Part shown: positions 23,045 to 32,400 of the stretch, piece after piece
How the letters are laid out: the number at the start of each line of letters is the position of its first letter
Numbering within the stretch: the first letter of the stretch is position 1
From: a virus
Strand: one strand, 5' to 3'
Virus record (IMG/VR): IMGVR_UViG_3300020450_000024
Location: 1-60,096 of that record
DNA length: 60,096 nucleotides
Made by a program: the position numbers and the translations under genes
Notes under the pieces: generated by a model
Seen by the model: only the letters and a program-made list of their open reading frames with translations
Database searches by the model: none
Told to the model about the DNA's origin: nothing

Positions 23045-23294
23045 ATATTAACTTTAACACAAACTAAGAGAGTTATAAACTCTTAGCACTTGTGGCAGAA
23101 CAACCCTTCGGCAGGGGGGTAATGCACACTAAAGTCTTTTACGCGGCCAAGTGGCTAGGTTTAGGCGGAGGTGGTTGGAAGTAGATATCATATCTAAACC
23201 TTGCAAAATTCAGATGTGATCTGCTTATCGAAAGTTGGAGGTGAGTTCACAGCAAGGCCTCCCAAGTAGTGTTTTAGTTGTTCCCCTTTTTTTA
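23045..23294 (+). ncRNA. Candidate structured non-coding RNA between gp23 and the tail-fibre region
   Basis: About 250 bp without a gene and rich in pairing: CTAAGAG 23064-23070 with CTCTTAG 23080-23086; CCCT 23104-23107 with AGGG 23113-23116; AGGTTTAG 23157-23164 with CTAAACCT 23194-23201 (8 bp, enclosing GGCGGAGGTGG); TTGGAGG 23235-23241 with CCTCCCAA 23258-23265 (one bulge), enclosing a GTGA/TCAC mini-stem. A sigma70-like promoter precedes it and a CCCC-T7 run (23284-23293) ends it. The GC content is visibly above that of the neighbours. No tRNA can be folded from it by hand, and it matches no riboswitch that I know well. It could be a stand-alone small RNA or a long leader. Confidence 0.45.
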
Positions 23295-23302
23295 AATAAA
23301 TA
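23295..23302 (+). promoter_or_regulatory. Late promoter 5 nt before an ATG (leaderless arrangement)
   Basis: AATAAATA followed by TATGT and the ATG at 23308. No ribosome site exists between box and start. Confidence 0.6.
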
Positions 23303-23307
23303 TATGT

Positions 23308-23730
23308 ATGAAGGACGAATATACATCGGCCTTTTTCGACATTGTCAAGGAGGCATCCGAGACTACGGGTTATCAATTACCATTAGAAATTGAGTCCTAT
23401 GTAGTAATGCTTCTTGCTGACAAAATAGACAATCCAAATTTTTTACCAAAAACAACTTTTGCACAGGAATTATTTGAAATCCAAAATCATCGATTGAAAG
23501 GAAAAGAACTAGGAGATACTGCTCTATTTCTATCAGGTGTTTTTCCTGAATATTGTGAAAATAAGGTGTCTGTAAGTTACTTTGTTCAGATAGGTAGTAC
23601 AAGTTATACCATGTGTAGTAAACACCTACACAGCGACCTCTTTGAAGCATTAAGCGGTAATTTTAACTTCATTCGTGAGTTCATAAACGTAACAGTCCGC
23701 AAGCCTAATCCATTATTACATATTGGATAA
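23308..23730 (+). CDS. Conserved marine T4-like phage protein, unknown function (140 aa)
   Basis: The product opens 'MKDEYTSAFFDIVKEASETT', continues with 'LPLEIESYVVMLLADKID', 'TFAQELFEI' and 'ELGDTALFLSGVFPEYCENK', and ends with 'GSTSYTMCSKHL'. Proteins with this arrangement (an LGDT..F..GVFP block in a helical protein) are common in T4-like cyanophages without a known role. No ribosome site precedes the ATG; a late box ends 5 nt upstream. The stop TAA is embedded in the next late promoter (23726-23733), so the gene is a compact single-gene unit. Confidence 0.7.
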   Translation: MKDEYTSAFFDIVKEASETTGYQLPLEIESYVVMLLADKIDNPNFLPKTTFAQELFEIQNHRLKGKELGDTALFLSGVFPEYCENKVSVSYFVQIGSTSYTMCSKHLHSDLFEALSGNFNFIREFINVTVRKPNPLLHIG

Positions 23731-23733
23731 ATA
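23726..23733 (+). promoter_or_regulatory. Late promoter overlapping a stop codon
   Basis: GATAAATAC; the TAA stop of the previous gene (23728-23730) is part of the box. It drives the gene at 23837 through a ~100-nt structured leader. Confidence 0.75.
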
Positions 23734-23836
23734 CTTTTGTCATGATAGTGTGCCACATAATTTTTGGTGGACTTATGGGGACAAAACCCCGTAGCAGATA
23801 GAACCTGCATCGGACTTCTAAAAGAGGAGAAAAAAA
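23734..23836 (+). promoter_or_regulatory. Structured 5' leader of the 23837 gene
   Basis: Three small hairpins in a row: CCAC 23753-23756 / GTGG 23767-23770, GGGG 23777-23780 / CCCC 23787-23790, GCAG 23794-23797 / CTGC 23805-23808, then GAGGAG (23824-23829). A GGGAC...CCCCGT arrangement recurs in the leader at 29306-29422. Confidence 0.45.
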
Positions 23837-24283
23837 ATGGGTAGACCACTTAATAAAAAGTTTTTCGGAGAGCCAACTGCGGGTGGCAACGAAATCAAAG
23901 TAGAATTTCACAACGGTTCAGCAGTTGTGGAAGGACATATCGTTAAGCAATTAGGATCAAAAAAATTCAGAGTAGCAACAATTGGTGCTGACGACACTGA
24001 ATATGATCGTTTCTTAACAACAGGAAAATTAGCATCAGCATTGACTGGTACTGAAATGGCAATCACTGTAAAAGGTGATGATTCAGAAACATATCAAGTT
24101 TCTAAAATCGCTGGTAGAAAAGCAACTATAATTGCACCAGACGGTACAGGATCAAATGCTTTATCAGGTACGTCAGTAGCATGGAACTTCTCAACTGCAA
24201 CCAATGACGGTGCGGCGCAAGTAGAAGAAGCAGGTGACGACGATACAGCAGGTAACGATGATGACGATTTCGCAAATGCGTAA
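23837..24283 (+). CDS. Small beta-rich probable virion protein (148 aa)
   Basis: ATG with GAGGAG 7 nt upstream. The product starts 'MGRPLNKKFFGEPTAGGNEI', is rich in beta-type sequence, and ends in an acidic Asp-rich tail (residues ~130-148). Proteins starting MGRPLNKK(F/Y)FG are found in other marine T4-like phages near the capsid gene, to my memory. A strong late promoter and a structured leader indicate high late expression, so a capsid decoration or tail component is possible; no function is established. Confidence 0.65.
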   Translation: MGRPLNKKFFGEPTAGGNEIKVEFHNGSAVVEGHIVKQLGSKKFRVATIGADDTEYDRFLTTGKLASALTGTEMAITVKGDDSETYQVSKIAGRKATIIAPDGTGSNALSGTSVAWNFSTATNDGAAQVEEAGDDDTAGNDDDDFANA

Positions 24284-24294
24284 TTAGAATATAT

Positions 24295-24316
24295 TGTAGG
24301 GGAGCAATCCCCTACA
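24295..24316 (+). terminator. Perfect 8-bp intercistronic hairpin
   Basis: TGTAGGGG, loop AGCAAT, CCCCTACA. No T run follows, so it is more likely an mRNA-stabilising or partial-termination element between the highly expressed 23837 gene and the 24337 gene. Confidence 0.45.
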
Positions 24317-24336
24317 GTAACTTTAGGAATTAGAGA

Positions 24337-25302
24337 ATGTCAAAACTTGTTAATGTTGCAAACGGAAATTACAAACTAACTGTCCAGCCAGGCGGTTCCA
24401 TTACAATGGATACTGGCGTTCAACAAGGACAATTTATAATCACAGGTGACCTTCAAGTACAAGGTGACACAACTTTTGTATCTTCTGCAAACTTAACAAT
24501 TCAAGATAATGTAATAGTTTTGAACCAAGGTGAAACTGGTGCAGGTGTAAGTTTAAATACTTCAGGTATTAGAATAGACAGAGGTACATTACCAGATGCT
24601 TTACTTGTATTTGACGAAACAATAACTTACAATGAACCTGTTACACAAACAATCAAGCAAGGTGCATTTAAATTTAAAGATGAAAACAATGATAACATTG
24701 GATTCTTTCTTACACACATTGCAACAGGCGGAAGTAATTTAAATTTAATTAATCAAGGTACAGGTGTTATTAATGTATCTGGAACAGCAGACTACGAAAA
24801 CCAAGTTCAGTTTGATGATGACATTCCAAACAGAAAATTCGTAGTAGATAGAATTCAAAATGCCTTTTTAGGATTTTCAAGTCCTCAAATTACAAGCGGT
24901 GATACAGTTGTAAAAGTAACTGACATTAGTGAAGATAGTACTATATCACAAGCATTCGTAGATGTAAATGGTCAACGTACTTCTACATTCTTTGAGGAAA
25001 GAACAGAATTATTTGACATAATGGTAAAAGGTTCTACAATAAGTTCATATCTAAGTAATAGTGATCTAGTTTTAGAATCTCCAGGTACTGGAAGTATTAG
25101 AATTGATGACACTTTACATATTAATTCAACTCCAGGACTAGATGATAATACAATAGATCCTGCGGCTCCAACAGACGGTGTAAAAATATATGCCAAAGCC
25201 GAAGGTAATGGAAATACTGGTATCTATTATGTAAATAGTACTAGTGAAAGAGATGAACTAATTAGTAGAAATAGATCGCTACTATATGGAATGTTATTTT
25301 AA
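24337..25302 (+). CDS. Tail-fibre-like structural protein (321 aa)
   Basis: Begins 'MSKLVNVANGNYKLTVQPGG' and then 'LQVQGDTTFVSSANLTIQDN' and 'VIVLNQGETGAG', a beta-helix/beta-solenoid pattern that recurs in cyanophage structural proteins. The C-terminus carries 'GTGSIRIDDTLHI' and 'GVKIYAKAEGNGNTGIYYVN'. It is the first of a series of fibre-type proteins. GGAATTAGAGA precedes the ATG. Probably a short fibre or fibre-base component; the partner is unknown. Confidence 0.65.
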   Translation: MSKLVNVANGNYKLTVQPGGSITMDTGVQQGQFIITGDLQVQGDTTFVSSANLTIQDNVIVLNQGETGAGVSLNTSGIRIDRGTLPDALLVFDETITYNEPVTQTIKQGAFKFKDENNDNIGFFLTHIATGGSNLNLINQGTGVINVSGTADYENQVQFDDDIPNRKFVVDRIQNAFLGFSSPQITSGDTVVKVTDISEDSTISQAFVDVNGQRTSTFFEERTELFDIMVKGSTISSYLSNSDLVLESPGTGSIRIDDTLHINSTPGLDDNTIDPAAPTDGVKIYAKAEGNGNTGIYYVNSTSERDELISRNRSLLYGMLF

Positions 25303-25311
25303 GGAGGACAA

Positions 25312-25644
25312 ATGGCACTAGCAAATTCATTAATTGGATCAACTAACACAAATTTAGTAGTTGTACCGGCTGGAAAACAGTATGCTATTTTGACTTTAAT
25401 GGTATGTAACACTGCGGCAGAAGATCCAACAGGAAGTAATGACAGTAAATTTGATTTACACTTTGTTCCGCAAGGACAAAGTATTGGAGCAGTTAACCAA
25501 GTTTGTAAAGAAATAAATGTTACTGGTGCAGAAACATTTACTTTTGACACAGAGAAGATGGTATTAAGTGAAGGTGATTCCATTGTTGCTGTATCACAGG
25601 CTCCATTAAATTTGTCAGCAACGGTAAGTTTTTTAGAGGTATAA
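25312..25644 (+). CDS. Small beta-sandwich-type virion protein (110 aa), paralogue 1
   Basis: AAGGAGG upstream. Pattern: 'LVVVPAGKQYAILTLMVCNT', a Gly/Ser loop, 'KFDLHFVPQGQS', 'EKMVLSEGDSIVAVSQA' and a final 'SATVSFLEV'. The same plan (a 'V.P....Y....L.VCN' strand pair, a loop, 'E..VL..GD.I.....' and an ending strand) is visible in the proteins at 33141 and 47943. These look like small receptor-binding or fibre-tip/adaptor domains placed between fibre genes. Function inferred from context only. Confidence 0.65.
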   Translation: MALANSLIGSTNTNLVVVPAGKQYAILTLMVCNTAAEDPTGSNDSKFDLHFVPQGQSIGAVNQVCKEINVTGAETFTFDTEKMVLSEGDSIVAVSQAPLNLSATVSFLEV

Positions 25645-25645
25645 G

Positions 25646-26173
25646 ATGAAATTTTTAAAGGCTCAAACTACAAACACACGTGGTATCCAACACGGTAAAG
25701 GAATTTATTTCGATACCGATGAGGGTGTACGTATGGAGTCTACAAATTCATTGAATCTTCCAAGAGGTAACAATGCACAAAGACCTAACACTGCACAAAT
25801 AGGACAGATAAGATATAATACACAAGAAAATTATGTTGAATTTTATCAAGCAGGTGTTTGGAAACCAATAAGATTACAAGAGCCAACAACTATAACACAA
25901 CAAAGTTTAGGTAACGGTGACGGAACAGAAACAGTGTTTGGTGTTTTAGCAAGTGGTGATAGTGCATTTCCAGTTCCTAGTGCGGCACAAAACGTATTAG
26001 TATTAGTAGAAAACGTTTTACAATTAGCCACAACAAACTATACACTAGAACAAAGTACGTCAGGAAATTTAACAGGACCAAATCAGCCTTATGCTGATGG
26101 TTATTACATTAAATTTACACAGGCAGTTCCATTAGGTAAGCCTGTAACTGTAATTCATAACTTTGACAAATAA
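25646..26173 (+). CDS. Fibre-associated structural protein (175 aa)
   Basis: Contains 'RPNTAQIGQIRYNTQENYVE' and 'FYQAGVWKPI', the 'IRYN...(V/F)E.Y..G.W' motif that ends many fibre proteins of this phage (also in the products of 26419, 29423). A second domain follows ('VPSAAQNVLVLVENVLQLAT' then 'YYIKFTQAVPLGKPVTVIHN'). Start ATG lies 2 nt after the previous stop, with GAGGTATAAG upstream; the stop overlaps the next ATG. Probably part of a tail-fibre assembly. Confidence 0.65.
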   Translation: MKFLKAQTTNTRGIQHGKGIYFDTDEGVRMESTNSLNLPRGNNAQRPNTAQIGQIRYNTQENYVEFYQAGVWKPIRLQEPTTITQQSLGNGDGTETVFGVLASGDSAFPVPSAAQNVLVLVENVLQLATTNYTLEQSTSGNLTGPNQPYADGYYIKFTQAVPLGKPVTVIHNFDK

Positions 26174-26385
26174 TGTCTGCTAACGGTATATCACACTTAA
26201 CTTATAAAAGACAACGCCAAGAACAAAAGTTAAAACTTGCGGCAGAAAAACGTGCGGCAACAGGTAAAAGATCTAAACTTAAAAAAGGTTTAATGCCTAC
26301 TCTATACACAGCAAGTGAAAACAGCACAGCAAAGAAAAAACAAATCACAACAGGATCTTTAAAGACTGGCCGTCCTTGGACATAA
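26173..26385 (+). CDS. Small basic protein (70 aa), unknown
   Basis: Overlaps the previous stop (TAATG). Lys/Arg/Ala/Thr-rich, starting 'MSANGISHLTYKRQRQEQK' and ending 'GRPWT'. T4-like cyanophages have similar small proteins that start MSANGIS and end in GRPW at this position, to my memory. Function unknown; the conserved ends argue for a real gene. Confidence 0.65.
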   Translation: MSANGISHLTYKRQRQEQKLKLAAEKRAATGKRSKLKKGLMPTLYTASENSTAKKKQITTGSLKTGRPWT

Positions 26386-26391
26386 TATTCC

Positions 26392-26399
26392 GATAAATA
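26392..26399 (+). promoter_or_regulatory. Late promoter for the 947-aa fibre gene
   Basis: GATAAATATTAG, 19 nt before the ATG at 26419, with AAGGAG in between. Confidence 0.75.
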
Positions 26400-26418
26400 T
26401 TAGTAAGGAGTACTAAAA

Positions 26419-29262
26419 ATGAGTCTTGGAAGAATATCCGGTCCGCTTTTAAAAAGCAATTTAGAAAGACAGTCAGATTTAGCAATAGAAACTAATCTAT
26501 TGTACATAGGTCATACTGACGGTAAGATCGGTATTAAAACTGTTACTCGCCCAAGAAACTTTACTATTGATGGTACTGCAAAATTTAGAAATACAACAGC
26601 AGGACAACCAGATTTATATCTTAATAATTCATTAAATTTAGGAAATTTAACAGTAAGTACAAACGGTATTGATAGTTTAACAGGATCTATATTTTTAAAT
26701 TCTGCACAAGACATTACAGTTGGTGGATTAGCAACTAATCAAATCAAAATCACTGGCAATCAAATTTCTACTTACAACACAAATAGCAATATAGACATTC
26801 GTCCAAACGGTACAGGTACAAACGAAATTGTAACAGCAGGTAAAACTGTTACTGTTGATGGTAGCACACACGCAACAGGTAATATTACTTTTGATGGCAG
26901 TGTAATTATTGCTGGTACAGGTGACGAAGATAACTTTACAATTAACGCAGACATAGTTGGTGACCTAATACCTGATGTAGATAACACATATGAATTAGGA
27001 ACAACTGCAAAACGTATGAGTTTATATGCAGAAGAAATTACAACTAATAGTGTTTTTACAGAAAATTTAATTTACCAAGGAATTAATTTAACTTTACGTG
27101 TAGGAAACATATATGTTGCAACAAATGGATTAGATACAAATGTTGGTGATACAGTTCAAGGTCCTGTAAGAACAATTCAAAAAGCATTGAGCATTGCAAC
27201 AGCAGGACAAGTAATTAATATCGAACCAGGTGAATATGAAGAAGTATTTCCTATGGTAGTTCCAGCAGGAGTAACAATAAAAGGAAGAGATTTAAGAAAT
27301 TGTATTGTAAAACCTACCGCGGCAACTAATGACAAAGATGCTTTCTTAATAGACGGTGAAACAACTGTAACAGATTTAACAATAAAAGACTTTTACTATA
27401 ACAGTACAGACAATACAGGATACGCATTCCGCTTTAGAAGTGGTGCAAAGGTTACGTCAAGGTCGCCTTACATTATGAATTGTACCGTTATAACAAAAGG
27501 TAGTGTTACAAGTGCAAGTGATCCTAGAGGTTTTGCCCAAGGAGATGCAGGTAAAGGAGTTTATGTTGACGGAGAAGTTTGTGATCATGATACAAATGAA
27601 GCAAGTATGCTATTTCATGCCGCAACTTTTATTACTCCGGGTGTTGATGCACTTACAATGACTAACGGAGTAAGAGTTGAATGGTTAAATTGTTTTACAT
27701 ACTTTGCAAATAGAGGAATATATGCAATAAATGGGCCAGGAAGATGGAGAAGTGATTCTGTTTTAATAAAAGGTGCAGAAATAAGATCAATCGGTAGTGC
27801 CTGTGTATATGGAAATATAGGTGCAGAAGCCGATGGTGCCAACTGTTTGATGTATTTGATACAACATAACATGGCTTACGTTGGTGCAGGAAAAGAAGTT
27901 ACTAATGATAAAACTTTAATTCAACAAGCAAACGAAGTTGTAGAAGCAAATAGCGGAAATGTTTACTATCAGACTGTTGATCAAAGTGGAAATTTTAGAG
28001 TAGGTGATGACTTTTTTATTGATTTCGAAAACGGAACTACAAGCATAGATACAAGTTCTATTGCAGGAGGTTTAACAAGTCTAAAAATTACAACAGGTAC
28101 AGCAGAAACTTTTATAGATGGTTCAAAAGTACAAACAGGAAACATAAGAATTAAAAGTCCAAACACAGTTTCTAGTATTACAGGTGATATTACTTTTAAC
28201 AGTATAACAGGAACACATAATATTAATACAAGTGTAACTGCTCCTGCAATTACAACAGGCGGAAATGTAACTTTAGCAGGATCTTTAATTAAGTTAGGTG
28301 ATGATCCAGGAGATACTATTGACTTTAACACTCCATTTGCACAAGATTTAAAACCTAATCAAAACATGGTTTACAATTTAGGAAGTTCAAGTAAACGTTG
28401 GCTTACAAGTAACTTGTCACAAACTTTTGTAGATGACTTTAGAATTTATGATAATGTTATAGAACAAACTTCAACAAACGCAAATATAGAATTAAATCCA
28501 CAAGGCGCAGGAAAAGTTGTGTTTGACGATATTACAGCAGATCAAAATACAATAGCAAGTACTAATAATCAAGATATTAGACTTAATGCAAATGATTCAT
28601 TTACTATTTCAGCAACAGGATCAGCAAAATTACCATCAGGTAGTACTGCACAAAGAAAAAATACTCTTGCAGATCTAAGATACAATGCTACGTTTGGAGA
28701 ATTTGAAGGAAATAACGGCGGTACAGTGTATTTTCCTACAATGCGTGATAGTGATAGAGATACTTACATTAATTTAAATGATAATCAGTTTAGATTTGTT
28801 ACAGATAATCAGCAAAATACACTATTAAATCAACACATATTGCAAACAAACAAATTTACAAGTGATAATAAGTTTAGCATTGATGGAAATACAATTACAT
28901 CTGCTACACCTGATGCAGATATTAACTTTTTTGCTAATGGTACAGGTGGAATACCGTTTGAAGACATAGAATTTAAAGGGCAAACTGTAACAAATAAACT
29001 TAACAGTCCATTTACGTTTGGACTTGCAGATGTTTATAGTTATTTGAAGTTTGATAATCCTTATGGACTTGTAATACCAAACGGTGTAGATGCAAATAGA
29101 CCAACTAGTCCTGAGCAAGGTACTACACGTTGGAACCAAGATAAAGGATATTTAGAAACTTGGAACGGAACGCAGTGGGTTTTAGCGGCGGGCGGTGGTG
29201 CATCTGTGACGCAAGAATACGCAGAAGATATAAACTTTTTGTGGGCAACTTTACTAGGCTAA
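26419..29262 (+). CDS. Beta-helix tail-fibre protein (947 aa)
   Basis: Opening 'MSLGRISGPLLKSNLERQSD' is nearly the same as that of the 29423 product and probably forms the attachment end. Residues ~100-210 are repeated beta turns ('NGTGTNEIV...TVDG'). About 230-520 is a pectin-lyase-like right-handed beta-helix opening with a DUF1565-type 'IYVATNGLDTNVGD' / 'TIQKALSIATAGQVINIEPG' element, including 'GVRVEWLNCFTYFANRGIYA' and 'EIRSIGSACVYGN'. The C-terminus ends with 'RPTSPEQGTTRWNQDKGYLE' and 'TWNGTQWV'. It is a full-length paralogue of the next gene. It likely forms a trimeric fibre; polysaccharide binding is possible, but no catalytic residues could be assigned. Confidence 0.75.
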   Translation: MSLGRISGPLLKSNLERQSDLAIETNLLYIGHTDGKIGIKTVTRPRNFTIDGTAKFRNTTAGQPDLYLNNSLNLGNLTVSTNGIDSLTGSIFLNSAQDITVGGLATNQIKITGNQISTYNTNSNIDIRPNGTGTNEIVTAGKTVTVDGSTHATGNITFDGSVIIAGTGDEDNFTINADIVGDLIPDVDNTYELGTTAKRMSLYAEEITTNSVFTENLIYQGINLTLRVGNIYVATNGLDTNVGDTVQGPVRTIQKALSIATAGQVINIEPGEYEEVFPMVVPAGVTIKGRDLRNCIVKPTAATNDKDAFLIDGETTVTDLTIKDFYYNSTDNTGYAFRFRSGAKVTSRSPYIMNCTVITKGSVTSASDPRGFAQGDAGKGVYVDGEVCDHDTNEASMLFHAATFITPGVDALTMTNGVRVEWLNCFTYFANRGIYAINGPGRWRSDSVLIKGAEIRSIGSACVYGNIGAEADGANCLMYLIQHNMAYVGAGKEVTNDKTLIQQANEVVEANSGNVYYQTVDQSGNFRVGDDFFIDFENGTTSIDTSSIAGGLTSLKITTGTAETFIDGSKVQTGNIRIKSPNTVSSITGDITFNSITGTHNINTSVTAPAITTGGNVTLAGSLIKLGDDPGDTIDFNTPFAQDLKPNQNMVYNLGSSSKRWLTSNLSQTFVDDFRIYDNVIEQTSTNANIELNPQGAGKVVFDDITADQNTIASTNNQDIRLNANDSFTISATGSAKLPSGSTAQRKNTLADLRYNATFGEFEGNNGGTVYFPTMRDSDRDTYINLNDNQFRFVTDNQQNTLLNQHILQTNKFTSDNKFSIDGNTITSATPDADINFFANGTGGIPFEDIEFKGQTVTNKLNSPFTFGLADVYSYLKFDNPYGLVIPNGVDANRPTSPEQGTTRWNQDKGYLETWNGTQWVLAAGGGASVTQEYAEDINFLWATLLG

Positions 29263-29297
29263 AAAGAACTGCTTACTTAACTACTTTACCAAAATCA

Positions 29298-29305
29298 CAT
29301 AAATA
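29298..29305 (+). promoter_or_regulatory. Late promoter for the 1237-aa fibre gene
   Basis: CATAAATAATAG, followed by a 117-nt structured leader before the GTG at 29423. Confidence 0.7.
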
Positions 29306-29422
29306 ATAGTAATGCAACAATGGCCGACCAAGCCGTTGCAGGACAAACCGTGGTTAACCAGCGATTGGGAAGGTCAAAACAGGTTAGAGGGACATAAGTG
29401 ATCCCCGTGTTAGGAGAATAAG
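29306..29422 (+). promoter_or_regulatory. Structured 5' leader of the 29423 gene
   Basis: TGCAAC 29313-29318 pairs with GTTGCA 29335-29340, with an inner GGC/GCC (29322-29324, 29332-29334). A GGTTAACC palindrome follows at ~29352. GGG 29389-29391 pairs with CCC 29403-29405 in a GGGAC...CCCCGT context like that at 23778-23792. Then AGGAG precedes the GTG start. Confidence 0.45.
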
Positions 29423-32400
29423 GTGGCAGTTGGTCGTATTTCGGGTCCACTCTTAAAGTCAAATCTATTGCGTAATGGCGTAGATCTGGCATTTGAGACA
29501 GACCTATTATATCTAGATGTAAATAATAGCCGAGTAGGTATAAAAACCACTAGTCCTCAGCACCCATTAGACGTCAACGGTTCAGCAAGAATTACAGATT
29601 TAGATATTTTAACTCCTAACTTACCAATAGGAAATTTAACTATCGATGGAACTACAAACACAATTAGCACCACTGCTAATAGTTTAAACATCGGTACTCC
29701 AAACGCAGTAGTATATCAAAACAAGATTGTAGTTGACAATATTACACTTGATGGCAATGTAATCCAAGCAACTGATGTAAATGGTAATTTAGAATTCAGA
29801 CCACAAGGTACTGGTACAGTAAACTTCTTTGGTGATACTAATATTACAGGTAATTTACACGCAACAGGTAACATAAGTGCTGACGGAAACATAACAATAG
29901 GTGATGCAGACACTGACACACTTACTATTAATGCGGATATTGCCGGCGATTTAATACCAGATGTAACAAACACTTACGATATAGGTACAACAACTAAACG
30001 TTGGAAACATGGTTACATTAATAATCTTAACACTACAACATTAAATTCAGCAAGTATAACACTTTCAGGTATTGACCTTGTAAGCACTCCTGGTAATTTG
30101 TACTATGTTGGTACAAATGGTGATGATACTAAAACAGGAAATCACCCACAAGATCCATATGCCACAGTTGCAAAAGCATTATCAGTAGCAACAGCAGGTG
30201 ATACAGTTTACATTTATCCAGGAACTTACCAAGAAGCATTTCCTTTAACAATACCAGCGGGTGTTGCCGTAAAAGGTACAGGTTTACGTTCTGTAAAAAT
30301 TACTCCAACAGCAGTAACAAATACAAATGATGCATTTTTACTAAATGGAGAATCTACAGTTGAAGATTTAACAGTTGCAGACTACTATTATGACTCAGTA
30401 AATGATACAGGTTACGCATTTAAGTTTGCAAACAATATGACTGTAACTTCAAGATCTCCATATCTAAGAAATTTAACAGTTTTAACAAAAGGTTCTGTAA
30501 CTTCAGCAAGTGATCCTAGAGGATTTGATCAAGGAGATGCAGGTAAAGGTGCATTTTTAGATGGATCAGTTGTTAATAGTTCTAGCAGAGAAGCAGGTTG
30601 TTTATTTCACGCAGTAACATTTATTACTCCGGCGCAAAATGCCTTGCATATTAAAAACGGAACTAGAGTTGAATGGTTAAATTCATTTACATATTTTGCT
30701 GACAAAGGTATATTAGCAGAAAATGGCACAACTGGTTTGTATGGTGCAGGTAAAACTAAAGTAAAATTAAGAGATATTTCAGGAACATTTACAGCAGGAC
30801 AAAGTTTTTCTTACTTTGAAGGTGGAACATTAAGAGCATCAGGAACTATTGCAAGTGTAGATGGTGCGTATGTATTCTTAACAGGTAACATTGCTAACTT
30901 AATAGAAGCAGGTGCAAGGGTTGGTAAGTCAGTTACTGCTAATGGTAATGCACAAATAGACACTGCAATTAAAAAGTTTGGTCAAGGTTCAGTACTATTA
31001 GACGGAACAGATGATTATCTTTCAATAGCATCTAATGATGACTTTGGTTTTGGTACAGGAGACTTTGCATTTGAAGGTTGGATTTACTGTACAAACATTT
31101 CAGGCAACAGAACATTGTTTGATTTTAGAGGAGGTGCAGACGGAGACACAGCACCAACAGTAGAAATAAATGGATCAGGTGCAGTAAATTACCTAGTAGG
31201 CGGCACTCAACAAATTACAGGCGGAACTGTTGTTGTGAATACATGGCATCACATTGCAGTTTCTAGATTAAGTGGAGTCACAAGATTATTTTTAGACGGT
31301 GCAAAAATAGGAAGTGATTATAACGATACAAACAATTACGGAACAACTAAACCTTTAACAATAGGTGCAAGTCATGATGGCACAGAAGACTTTATAGGAC
31401 ACTTTGACGATATTAGAGTTTCTTCTATTAGTAGATACAGTGGTAACTTTACAGCACCAACGGCAGAAGTTGCTAATGACGAATACGTAAAATTAGTTTT
31501 AAGATTTAACGATCAAACAGATGGTAGTACAACATTTACTGATGATGGAATATATGAACAAGATATTAGATGTGGTAATGGTGCAACTGCTAAATTTATG
31601 GACTTGGTTGACTACACAGACTTTGGTGGAGAAATAAGATCAATAGCAAGTGCTTGTATCTACGGAAACTATGGAGCATATGGTAACGGTAATGGTGTAA
31701 CAATGTACCTAATTGGTACAAACTTTGCGTACATAGGTTTAGGAAAAGAAGTAGATAATGATCCAACACAGGTAATTCAAGCACAAGAAACTACAGAACT
31801 AAATGGTGCAAGAGTTTATTTCAACTCAGTTGACCACAAAGGTGATTTTAGAGTTGGTGACTTATTCCATGTTGACCAACAAACTGGTACTGTAAACTTT
31901 ACAAATGCAAACTTTAACATTGACACAACAACTGGTGTTACTTTTACAGATGGATCAAGCACAACAAACATTGATGGATCAAAAGTACAAACAGGAAACG
32001 TAAAATTAAGTTCAAACATTGTTGAATCTCTTTCAGGAGACTTAAACATTGATGCTAGTGGTAAAGTAAATTTTAATGACAACGTTAACATCACAGGAAA
32101 CTTAGATGTATCAGGTGATTTAACAATAGGTGGTAACATTACAATTGGTGATGCGGCATCGGATACAATACAAATTACAGCAGGAATTGAAAGTGACCTT
32201 GTACCAAGTGTTGATGGAGTTTACAATTTAGGTTCTGCAACAAAGCAATGGTCAAATTTACATACAGGAAGATTAAATGTAGATAGCATATCAATAGATG
32301 ACAACTATATTACAACTACAGATTCTAATTCAAACTTAGAACTTAGAGCAAATGGTACAGGTGATGTTGTTATTGATGATTTAAGATTCAACACAAATAC

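Noticed and set aside
23100-23190. Glutamine (glnA/downstream-peptide) riboswitch, because of CTTCGGCAGG and GGAAGTAG
   Set aside because: The two elements are far apart and the joining CGTTCA and GACGGAAGTAGG context is missing.
23140-23230. Possible tRNA (GGCCAAGTGGCTAGG resembles a D-arm)
   Set aside because: No acceptor stem, anticodon arm or T-arm with TTC-R-A-N-N-C could be fitted around it; the local pairing AGGTTTAG/CTAAACCT explains it better.
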